Shown piece after piece: positions 33,145 through 40,296 of a stretch of DNA of 64,000 nt. The stretch covers positions 682,001-746,000 of the forward strand of contig OZ241842.1 in the NCBI GenBank assembly GCA_965202675.1. Reading direction: 5' to 3'. A program made the translations under genes and the position numbers. How positions within the stretch are numbered: position 1 is the first letter of the stretch; every line of letters starts with the position of its first letter. The stretch comes from CATQHD01 sp965202675. Lineage in GTDB: Bacteria; Actinomycetota; Acidimicrobiia; Spongiisociales; Spongiisociaceae. The notes under the pieces were generated by a model that saw only the letters and a program-made list of their open reading frames with translations, was not told where the DNA came from and did not search any database.

Positions 33145-35832
33145 GTGAAACCCGCCCACCGATACGCAACTACCACCGCCGCCGGGCTCCTCACCGCCCT
33201 ACTAGCCCTGACCACCGGAGCGCAAAACAGCCCGGCGCAGACTCAGCCGCCGGACCTGGACCCGGCCGACTGCTCCAACGGAACCTTTGTCGCCAACCCC
33301 GCCGCGTACCCCGGCCTGGCCGCCGACTGCCGAGTACTGGTCAACATCCGCAACCACTGGACCCGCCAAACCGTACCCGCCAACTCGCCCCTCCTGACCT
33401 GGGGCACCGGCAACACCACCCGCATCACCCACTGGCCCGGTATCGACATCACCCGCCAACGAGTAACAACCCTAAACCTGGCCGACAATCAGTTAACCGG
33501 AACAATACCCCACCAACTCAGCCAACTCACCAACCTCGAAGAACTGTACCTATACGACAACCAGTTGACCAGAAGAATACCCCACCAACTCAGCCAACTC
33601 ACCAACCTCACACGCCTGAGCCTGTTCAACAATCGGTTAACCGGAACCATACCCCACCAACTCAGCCAACTCACCAACCTCACCGGCCTGTACCTGTTCA
33701 ACAATCAGTTGACCGGAACCATACCTGACCAACTCAGCCAACTCACCAACCTAAACCACCTGCGCCTGGGCGGCAATCAGTTGACCGGAACAATACCCCA
33801 CCAACTCAGCCGCCTCACCCGCCTCACCTACTTGAGCCTGAGCGACAATCAGTTAACCGGAACAATACCCCACCAACTCAGCTGGCTCACCAACCTCACC
33901 GACCTGTACCTGTACGATAACCAGTTGACCGGAACAATACCCCACCAACTCAGCCGACTCACCAACCTCGAACGCCTGAGCCTGTATGGCAACCAGTTGA
34001 CCGGAACCATACCCCACCAACTCAGCCAACTCACCAACCTCACAGGCCTGTACCTGGAATATAACCAGTTGACCGGACCAATACCACCCGAACTCAGCCA
34101 ACTCACCAACCTCGAACGCCTGGCCCTGGACAGCAACCAGTTGACCGGAACCATACCCCCCGAACTCAGCCGCCTCACCAATCTCACCAACCTGGACCTG
34201 GGCGATAATCAGTTAACCGGAACCATACCCCACCAACTCGGCTGGCTCACCAACCTCGAAGAACTGTACCTGTACGACAATCAGTTGACCGGAACAATAC
34301 CCCACCAACTCAGCCGACTCACCAACCTCACACGCCTGAGCCTGGGCGACAATCAGTTGACCGGAACAATACCCCACCAACTCAGCCAACTCACCAACCT
34401 AATCGGCCTGTTCCTAGCCAGTAATCAGTTGACCGGAACAATACCCCACCAACTCAGCCAACTCACAACCCTCGAATACCTATGGCTGTACGACAATCAG
34501 TTGACCGGAAACATACCCCCCGACCTCAGCCAACTCACCAACCTAACCGACCTGGACCTGGACGATAATCAGTTGACCGGAAACATACCCCCCGACCTCA
34601 GCCAACTCACCAACCTAACCGACCTGGACCTGTACGGCAATCAGTTGACCGGAAACATACCCCCCGACCTCAGCCAACTCACCAACCTAACCGACCTGGA
34701 CCTGTACGGCAATCAGTTGACCGGAAACATACCCCCCGACCTCAGCCAACTCACCAACCTCGAAGAACTGTACCTACACGGCAATCAGTTGACCGGACCA
34801 ATACCCCCCGACCTCAGCCAACTCACCAACCTCGAGGTGCTGGGCCTGCACAACAATCAGTTGACCGGACCAATACCCCCCACACTCAGCCGACTCACCA
34901 ACCTCGAATGGCTAGTCCTGTACGGCAATCAGTTGACCGGACCAATACCCCCCGACCTCAGCCGACTCACCAACCTCGAATGGCTAGTCCTGGGCGGCGG
35001 CAATCAGTTGACCGGAACAATACCCCGCACACTCAGCCAACTCACCAACCTCGAAATCCTGGACCTGAGCGACAATCAGTTGACCGGAACAATACCCCCC
35101 GAACTCAGCCAACTCACCAACCTCACCGCCCTGTACCTGTACGGCAATCAGTTGACCGGAACAATACCCCCCGAACTCAGCCAACTCACCAACCTCACCG
35201 CCCTGTACCTGGGCGGCAATCAGTTGACCGGAACAATACCCCCTCAACTCACACTCGACCAGGAATGCCCCGCGTTGTTCAACGGCAGGTTCTGCGACGA
35301 CGACACCACCGCCCACGAAACCAGCATCGAGACCATCGCCGACTGGGGAATAACCCAGGGATGCAACCCCTCGACTCCCCGTTACTGCCCCGATGCTTCT
35401 ATCACCCGCCAGCAGATGGCCGCCTTCTTGCACCGTGCGGTAACACATAGAACAGGAACCGAACCGACCGCAACCAACCCGCCAGCCCTCAACGATGTAG
35501 AAGAAGGCTCAACCCTCCCCTACATACAATGGGCGGTAGCCGCAGGCGTCATGCAGGCACCGGAGGGACTATTCGACCCCTCCGGGACGGTAACCAGAGC
35601 AGACATGGCCGAAATGATGGCCGCCGCGTTCGACCACATCACCCCTCCGCCGACCGCGTCAGGGATCTTCACCGATATGGCCAGCCAACCCGCCGCCGTA
35701 ATCCGAGCCGCCGAAGCCCTGCGAACCGCCGGAGTAACCGCCGGGTGCTCAACCTCACCCCCCCGGTACTGCCCCGACCAGCCCGTAACCCGCGCCCAGA
35801 TGGCCTCGTTCTTCGCCCGGGCCCTCTCATAA
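33145..35832 (+). CDS. Secreted LRR surface protein with C-terminal SLH-like modules
   Basis: An 895-residue protein from GTG 33145. The signal peptide is clear: basic start, then TAAGLLTALLALTTGAQ, cleavage near residue 30. The cap region DPADCSNGTFVANP is shared with the gene at 30648. About 25 LRRs of 24 residues follow (NQLTGTIPHQLSQLTNL type), then three SLH-like modules with Cys (GRFCDDDTTAHETSIETIAD, YCPDASITRQQMAAFLHRAV, YCPDQPVTRAQMASFFARAL). It is probably displayed on the cell surface; LRR arrays bind proteins or glycans. It is the only complete member of the pair, and the adjacent copy could feed it with variant repeats. Confidence 0.82.
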   Translation: MKPAHRYATTTAAGLLTALLALTTGAQNSPAQTQPPDLDPADCSNGTFVANPAAYPGLAADCRVLVNIRNHWTRQTVPANSPLLTWGTGNTTRITHWPGIDITRQRVTTLNLADNQLTGTIPHQLSQLTNLEELYLYDNQLTRRIPHQLSQLTNLTRLSLFNNRLTGTIPHQLSQLTNLTGLYLFNNQLTGTIPDQLSQLTNLNHLRLGGNQLTGTIPHQLSRLTRLTYLSLSDNQLTGTIPHQLSWLTNLTDLYLYDNQLTGTIPHQLSRLTNLERLSLYGNQLTGTIPHQLSQLTNLTGLYLEYNQLTGPIPPELSQLTNLERLALDSNQLTGTIPPELSRLTNLTNLDLGDNQLTGTIPHQLGWLTNLEELYLYDNQLTGTIPHQLSRLTNLTRLSLGDNQLTGTIPHQLSQLTNLIGLFLASNQLTGTIPHQLSQLTTLEYLWLYDNQLTGNIPPDLSQLTNLTDLDLDDNQLTGNIPPDLSQLTNLTDLDLYGNQLTGNIPPDLSQLTNLTDLDLYGNQLTGNIPPDLSQLTNLEELYLHGNQLTGPIPPDLSQLTNLEVLGLHNNQLTGPIPPTLSRLTNLEWLVLYGNQLTGPIPPDLSRLTNLEWLVLGGGNQLTGTIPRTLSQLTNLEILDLSDNQLTGTIPPELSQLTNLTALYLYGNQLTGTIPPELSQLTNLTALYLGGNQLTGTIPPQLTLDQECPALFNGRFCDDDTTAHETSIETIADWGITQGCNPSTPRYCPDASITRQQMAAFLHRAVTHRTGTEPTATNPPALNDVEEGSTLPYIQWAVAAGVMQAPEGLFDPSGTVTRADMAEMMAAAFDHITPPPTASGIFTDMASQPAAVIRAAEALRTAGVTAGCSTSPPRYCPDQPVTRAQMASFFARALS
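33475..35255 (+). repeat. 72-bp tandem repeat (LRR-coding), second array
   Basis: The same 72-bp unit family as 30.9-32.8 kb. The stretch 34495-34750 contains four almost identical units in a row (GGAAACATACCCCCCGACC), which points to recent local expansion. Confidence 0.9.
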
Positions 35833-36884
35833 CCCCGCCCAGGCCGCCCAGCATCCCCGCCCCCGGCCAGGCCGACCGACTAGAGGAGCGCCCGCCCGCC
35901 GGTCAATAGTCAATACCGAATACCAACCCGAACACCCCAACACCCCCACAGGAGAGGACCCCCGCCGACCCCCGCCCGCCGGCCGAACCCCCCGGAGGGA
36001 GAGATCCCCCCGACCTCGCCCAGGAGGACCCGCCCGCCGCAGGGGAGGAACCCCCACCTTCGAAGATCCACCCGGAACCGCCGCACAGTATCAACACCCC
36101 CCGAACCCGCCAACCGCGTGGACACCGACTCACCCCCCCCCCCTCAAACACCCCCGAAAAACGGCACCCCGAAGCCCGCCCCGGCCGCCCGCACCCCCAA
36201 ATCAGCTGCCGGCCGCCCCAACCGGCCACCCCCCCCCCCGCATCGAGCGCCACTCGACCTCAACCGCAAGGGAGGACCCCCCTCCCCCGCCGCACAGTCA
36301 ACATCAAGCACCCCCGCCGACCTCAACCTCGACCGCCCGCCCCGGTCAGGTCAATACCGAATACCAACTCGAACACCACCCACCACCCGCCGCCGCCCCT
36401 CGAAGATCCCCCTCAGCCCCCGCCTCGACCTGGAGGAGCCGCACGCCGGCCCCCTCCCGGCCCGCCGAAGTACCCGCCCGCACCCCCAACCGGTCAACCG
36501 AACACCGCCGCCCAGCCGCATCAAGCACCCCGCCGCGCCCTCGAAGATCCACCCCGGCCCCTGGAGAAACCGCACACCGCAAGGGAAGGAACCCCCCGCC
36601 CCGACCTCGACCTCAACCACCCCGACCGCCCCGATCAATACCGAATACCAACTCGAACCCCCAACCGGTCAGCCGAACCCCCGCCCCGCCCGGCCGCATC
36701 GAGCACCCGCCGCGCCCTTGACCTCAACCCCCGAAGGGATCAATAGCAATACGGCCGCCAACATCAAAGCACCCGCCCTCGACCGCAGGGAAGGAACCAC
36801 CGCCCCTGACCAGGGGAGCCCCCGCGCCCTCAAACTGATACCCTACGAACTCACCGACAACAACCGAGCAGGAGGAACACAATA
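35833..36884. other. C-rich, repeat-filled stretch without a convincing gene
   Basis: About 1 kb. Open frames exist only because stop codons are rare in C-rich DNA; their translations are Pro/Thr/Arg low-complexity. The stretch contains repeats s5 (about 35901-35930), s6 (36348-36370) and s7 (36632-36655), C11 runs at 36133-36143 and 36229-36239, and several diverged copies of longer blocks (e.g. CCAACCGGTCAGCCGAAC at 36661 and 37097). It looks like an array of decayed, repeatedly duplicated cassettes. Confidence 0.55.
36721..36790 (+). repeat. 70-bp perfect direct repeat, copy 1
   Basis: Identical to 37006-37075, an offset of 285 bp. It contains CGAAGGGATCAATAGCAAT. The two copies bracket the small open frame at 36885-37031, whose last codons lie in copy 2. 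Confidence 0.9.
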
Positions 36885-37031
36885 ATGAATACAAGACCAG
36901 CCGCCGCCGCCCACGCCCAGGCCGCCGCCGTCCAGGCCTACGCCGCCCAGCGACTCGCCGAAGCCGCCGAAGCCCACCCCAGCGACTACCGCGACGCCGA
37001 CCTCGACCTCAACCCCCGAAGGGATCAATAG
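36885..37031 (+). CDS. Small Ala-rich open frame with strong ribosome-binding site
   Basis: A 48-residue frame starting at ATG 36885 with GCAGGAGGAA ending nine bases upstream, the best such site in the region. The product is Ala/Gln-rich and helical (HAQAAAVQAYAAQRLAEAAE) and ends in DLNPRRDQ, whose codons are part of the 70-bp repeat. The function is unknown. It could be the remnant of a longer cassette gene. Confidence rests only on the start site and a codon pattern unlike its surroundings. Confidence 0.35.
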   Translation: MNTRPAAAAHAQAAAVQAYAAQRLAEAAEAHPSDYRDADLDLNPRRDQ

Positions 37032-37075
37032 CAATACGGCCGCCAACATCAAAGCACCCGCCCTCGACCGCAGGG
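37006..37075 (+). repeat. 70-bp perfect direct repeat, copy 2
   Basis: Identical to 36721-36790. The flanks match only in part, so the duplicated block is short or has been trimmed by divergence. Confidence 0.9.
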
Positions 37076-37513
37076 GAGGAACCCGCCCGCACCCCCAACC
37101 GGTCAGCCGAACCCCCGCCCCGCCGCGTCGAGCACCCCACAATCAGCCGACCGCGTGGGACACCGACTCACACCCCCCTCGAACACCCCCCGAAAATCGG
37201 AACCTCGAAGCCCTGCATCAGCCATCCCCCCGTACCCCCGGCTTCGACCGTCGAACTGGTCAGCCGCCCGGTCAATCCGGGAACACCCGCTCCACTCGAC
37301 CGTCAAGCCTCACCCCTCGACCTCACGCCGCCAGATCCGCCCGCGTGGATGGTGCTCACCCTCAGGATCAAGCCGCCCGACCGCCTCGACTCCCCCGTCG
37401 GCGCCTGCCCGCTCCGCCGCGCTGCCAGGTCAATAGAGCGAATACCAGGCTAGACCGCCCCGGTCAACAACACGCCAGGCGAGCGACCGGAAGAAGAAGA
37501 AGGGGAAGGCTGG
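37032..37513. other. C-rich stretch with repeats
   Basis: No convincing gene. It contains a diverged copy (37154-37210) of the sequence at 36117-36175 and 30340-30390 (CGCGTGG, then ACACCGACTCAC), and repeat s8 at 37425-37450. At the right end, composition shifts toward that of the minus-strand gene. Confidence 0.45.
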
Positions 37514-37900
37514 CTAGGACTGAAGGAGGGAAGGCAGCTCGTCGACCGGGTGGAAGGAGACCCGCACCGACACCCCCCACGGGTCCGGCGGCCAGAACAC
37601 ACTGCAGCCTATGGCTCCCCGCCTCCACTCGTCCGCGACCCGCACCGCCGACCGGTCCAACCGCGCCGCGACCGCGTGAACGACCGCAGCGAAAAGGTCA
37701 TCAACGGTTGACCGGCCGACCTGAACGACCTGACCCTGCACGTGCAGGGTCCAGCCCACCACCCCGTGAGCCTCGAGACCGAGACGCCGCAGGAACACCC
37801 CCGACGCCGACAAGTCGCCAGCCCTCACGCCCGCCCGCCCGCAACCCACCCTCGAACTCGACCCCCCGCCGCCCGCCGCGCCGATGCGCTGCCAGGTCAA
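37514..37900 (-). CDS. Hypothetical protein in the repeat region
   Basis: Up to 128 residues on the minus strand; the true start may be an internal GTG. Unlike other frames nearby it has a balanced protein composition and ordinary G/C-ending codons (LHVQGQVVQVGRSTVDDLFA, VRVADEWRRGAIGCSVFWPP). I do not recognise a family. Its 5' end overlaps repeat s9 (37894-37920). It may be the one intact gene carried by this part of the repeat array. Confidence 0.4.
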   Translation of the reverse strand: MTWQRIGAAGGGGSSSRVGCGRAGVRAGDLSASGVFLRRLGLEAHGVVGWTLHVQGQVVQVGRSTVDDLFAAVVHAVAARLDRSAVRVADEWRRGAIGCSVFWPPDPWGVSVRVSFHPVDELPSLLQS

Positions 37901-38284
37901 TAGAGGGAATACCGGCTAGACCGCCCCGGTCAACATCCCGAACACGCCTCACGCGCACCTCCCCGACTCAACCGCCGGCCTCGACCCCGGCCGCCGGCAC
38001 CGCCTCGACTATAACCCCGGATCCACCGCCGCCGGAAGGGATCCGCCCTAAATCGCCCTAAATGGACAGGACCGGTCGAAGGTGCCCGGTTTTGCCGCCT
38101 CGACCTCCATCGAATATCGGAATACCCGAACACCGGAATCAGCCTCAACAACTCAACCGGAGCATCCGCGAACTCGAACACCCCCGGAGCGTCAGCATCA
38201 GCCACCCACTCCCACTCCTCGGCCAGGCATATACCCGCGACCACCCGCCGAAACCGTCCCACCACCCCGGCCCGAACCCCACAA
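37901..38284. other. Non-coding stretch before the R38 element
   Basis: No gene recognised. Repeat s9 lies at its left edge, a 10-bp doublet (CGCCCTAAAT twice) at about 38042-38061, and a weak relative of the direct-repeat family near 38109-38125 (GAATATCGGAATACC). Confidence 0.4.
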
Positions 38285-38431
38285 AATAAAACCCCTCACC
38301 GACCCGCACATCCCCGCCGGCATCGGACCCGCGCCCCTGTTCGGGGCGCCGGCACCCGACCTGACAAAGTTCCCATGATGACCGCCGCACGCTCCGGAAC
38401 TCCGGAGGCGGTGTTTGTGCATCAACATACA
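38285..38431 (-). ncRNA. Candidate structured RNA or repeat, copy R38
   Basis: Read on the minus strand from the promoter at 38460-38432. It contains the proximal hairpin (CTCCGGAGTTCCGGAG inside CCGCC/GGCGG), the conserved block GCGGCGGTCATCATGGGA, and a perfect 7-bp stem GCGCCCC/GGGGCGC with a GAACA loop at about 38349-38331. A U-rich run (GGGGTTTTATTTTG, 38297-38284) could end the transcript, giving about 140 nt. Identity with the 56-kb copy is high from 38312 to 38537, including about 75 bp upstream of the -35 box. The tRNA genes follow upstream. Confidence 0.45.
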
Positions 38432-38460
38432 AATAGTACTGCAAACCCACGACGAATTCA
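38432..38460 (-). promoter_or_regulatory. Sigma-70-like promoter, TTGAAT-N17-TACTAT
   Basis: TTGAAT (38460-38455) and TACTAT (38437-38432) on the minus strand with a 17-base spacer. Boxes, spacing and flanks match those of R29 and R56, although spacer bases differ (GTCGTGGG here, ATCATAGA at 29 kb). Keeping both boxes while the spacer varies supports promoter function. Confidence 0.6.
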
Positions 38461-38568
38461 ATATCTTCATTTTAGAATGCGAAAATAATTTGGGCAGGCA
38501 ACCGGTTCTCCGCAACGGCCTCGGAACTGTCCGTCAGATGCCCCTCCGCGGACGCGGCAGGGGGCGGG

Positions 38569-38641
38569 CGCCCGCGGCAGGATTCGAACCTGCGGCCTAC
38601 CGCTTAGGAGGCGGTTGCTCTATCCCCTGAGCTACGCGGGC
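38569..38641 (-). tRNA. tRNA-Arg (CCU anticodon)
   Basis: A 73-nt cloverleaf on the minus strand. Acceptor GCCCGCG/CGCGGGC, D-arm containing TAGCTCAGGGGATAGAGC, anticodon loop CTCCTAA (anticodon CCT) in a CCGC/GCGG stem, and T-arm with GGTTCGAATCC. CCA is not encoded. Confidence 0.93.
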
Positions 38642-38650
38642 GGACGAGAG

Positions 38651-38723
38651 AGCCGGGTACCGGAATCGAACCGGTGACAACTTCTTTACAAGAGAAGCGC
38701 TCTGCCGACTGAGCTAACCCGGC
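38651..38723 (-). tRNA. tRNA-Thr (UGU anticodon)
   Basis: A 73-nt cloverleaf on the minus strand. Acceptor GCCGGGT/ACCCGGC, D-arm TAGCTCAGTCGGCAGAGC, anticodon loop CTTGTAA (anticodon TGT) in a CTTCT/AGAAG stem, and T-arm GGTTCGATTCC. It lies 10 bp upstream of the tRNA-Arg gene on the same strand, so the two are probably cotranscribed. Confidence 0.94.
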
Positions 38724-38779
38724 GAGGGCCCTATCCTACCCTCCCCGCCGGACGAGGCGATGCCCGGCCGCCGCCGCGC

Positions 38780-39514
38780 CTAGCCGGACCCTCCCAGGTA
38801 GGCGCGCCGCATGTCGGGGTTGGCCGCCAGGTTGGCGGCGGTGTCGGCCAGCACCACCTGCCCGGTCTGGAGCACGTATCCGTAGTCGGCGATCGACAGG
38901 GCCATGTTGGCGTTCTGCTCCACCACGAACACCGTGGCGCCGGATTCATTGATCTGCTGGATCAGCTCGAAGTTCTGGGCCACCAGCACCGGCGCCAGGC
39001 CCATCGACGGCTCGTCCATGAGCAGCACCTCGGGGTCGGCCATGAGCGCCCGCCCCACCGCCGCCATCTGCTGCTCGCCCCCCGAAAGGGTGCCGGCCCG
39101 CTGACCCAGCCGCTCCTTCAGCCGCGGGAACATCTCCAGAACCCGGTCATAGTCGGCGGACAGGTCGCCGGAGCGCAGGTAGGAGCCGATCTCCAGGTTC
39201 TCCTTGACGGTCATGCGCTTGAAGAGGCGGCGGTTCTCGGGAACCATCGACACCCCCAGCTTCACGATGTCGGCGGTGCTCCATCCGTTCACCGTCTGCC
39301 CGGCGATCACCACCTCCCCGGCGGTGGGGGCCACCATGCCGAGGATGGTCTTGAGGGTGGTGGTCTTGCCGGAGGCGTTGCCGCCCAACAGGCACACTAT
39401 CTGCCCTGCCCGTATGGAGATGTCCACGTCCTTGAGGATGTGGACCGGTCCGTAATGGGTGTGCACACCCCGGAACTCGAGCACCGGGGCGGCCGCCGGA
39501 GCGCCCCCGCTCAC
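38780..39514 (-). CDS. livF: Branched-chain amino-acid-type ABC transporter ATPase LivF
   Basis: A 244-residue ATPase with Walker A LGGNASGKTT, Q-loop SMVPENRRLF (LivF type), signature LSGGEQQM, Walker B VLLMDEPSMGLAP and switch region VFVVEQN. It pairs with LivG to power the LivHM channel. The start overlaps the livG stop by 4 bp (ATGA). It is the last gene of the operon. Relatives also transport urea or short amides, so the ligand is not fixed by this gene. Confidence 0.9.
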   Translation of the reverse strand: MSGGAPAAAPVLEFRGVHTHYGPVHILKDVDISIRAGQIVCLLGGNASGKTTTLKTILGMVAPTAGEVVIAGQTVNGWSTADIVKLGVSMVPENRRLFKRMTVKENLEIGSYLRSGDLSADYDRVLEMFPRLKERLGQRAGTLSGGEQQMAAVGRALMADPEVLLMDEPSMGLAPVLVAQNFELIQQINESGATVFVVEQNANMALSIADYGYVLQTGQVVLADTAANLAANPDMRRAYLGGSG

Positions 39515-40296
39515 CGGCCCGCCCCCGCCGGGCGGCCCAGATAGGCCTCGATGACCTCCTCGTCGGCCGCCACTTCCTCATACGGCCCCTCGGCGATCTT
39601 CACCCCGTGGTCGAGCACCGCCACCCGGTCGCTCACGTCCCTGACCACCCCCATGTCGTGTTCGATCACCACCACCGTGAAATCCAGCTCGTCCCGCAGC
39701 CGGCGGATCAGCCCGGTCAGCTCGGCCGTCTCGCGGGGGTTCATCCCCGCCACCGGCTCGTCCAGCAGCAGCAGCTTGGGCTGGGTGGCCATGGCGCGGG
39801 CGATCTCGAGGCGCCGCCGGTTGGCGTAGGACAACGACATGGCGGGCTGGTCGAACCGGTAACCCGCCAGCCTCGAACCGAAGAACAGCAGCACCTCCTT
39901 GGCCCTGGCCTCGATCTCCGCCTCCTCGCGGCGCATGAAGGGAGTGCGCAGGACCGCCTGGAAGATGCCCGCCCTGGTGCGGCAGTGCTGGGCCACCATC
40001 ACGTTCTCCAGCACCGTCATGTCGGGGAAGAGCCGCACGTTCTGGAAGGTGCGGGCGATGCCGGCGCGGGTTATCTCGCTGGACTCGAGGCCCACGATAC
40101 TGCGCCCTTCGAAGAGAATGTCTCCCCGGTCGGGCGGGAAGAGTCCGGTCACAACGTTGAAGAACGAGGTCTTCCCCGCTCCGTTGGGCCCGATGACCGA
40201 CACGATCTCGCCCTCTTCGACCGCCAGATCCACCCCGGCCAGGGCCCGGACCCCTCCGAACGCCTTGTGCAGACCCCGTATCTCCAGCAGCGCCAT
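39511..40296 (-). CDS. livG: Branched-chain amino-acid-type ABC transporter ATPase LivG
   Basis: A 261-residue ATPase with Walker A GPNGAGKTS, Q-loop IARTFQNVRLF, a degenerate signature (LSYANRRRLEIARAM, in place of LSYGQQRR), Walker B LLLLDEPVAGMNP and switch His EHDMGVV. It overlaps livF by 4 bp and abuts livM (shared base at 40296). The weak signature motif is common in LivG proteins. Confidence 0.9.
   Translation of the reverse strand: MALLEIRGLHKAFGGVRALAGVDLAVEEGEIVSVIGPNGAGKTSFFNVVTGLFPPDRGDILFEGRSIVGLESSEITRAGIARTFQNVRLFPDMTVLENVMVAQHCRTRAGIFQAVLRTPFMRREEAEIEARAKEVLLFFGSRLAGYRFDQPAMSLSYANRRRLEIARAMATQPKLLLLDEPVAGMNPRETAELTGLIRRLRDELDFTVVVIEHDMGVVRDVSDRVAVLDHGVKIAEGPYEEVAADEEVIEAYLGRPAGAGR

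Noticed and set aside
30897..35255. Regular 72-bp repeats that at first sight resemble a CRISPR-like array
   Set aside because: The repeats are in frame, contiguous, and encode 24-residue LRRs; there are no unique spacers and no cas genes.
36118..36885. Open frame of 255 codons in the C-rich stretch
   Set aside because: The translation is Pro/Thr/Arg low-complexity without domains, and the frame exists because stop codons are rare in C-rich DNA; it also spans several repeat copies.
37345..38061. Open frame of 238 codons on the plus strand
   Set aside because: Low-complexity Arg/Pro/Ala translation, overlapping a better minus-strand candidate and repeats s8 and s9.
29393..38284. A diversity-generating retroelement behind the variable LRR genes
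   Set aside because: No reverse transcriptase, accessory gene or template/variable repeat pair with adenine-specific differences is seen in the window.
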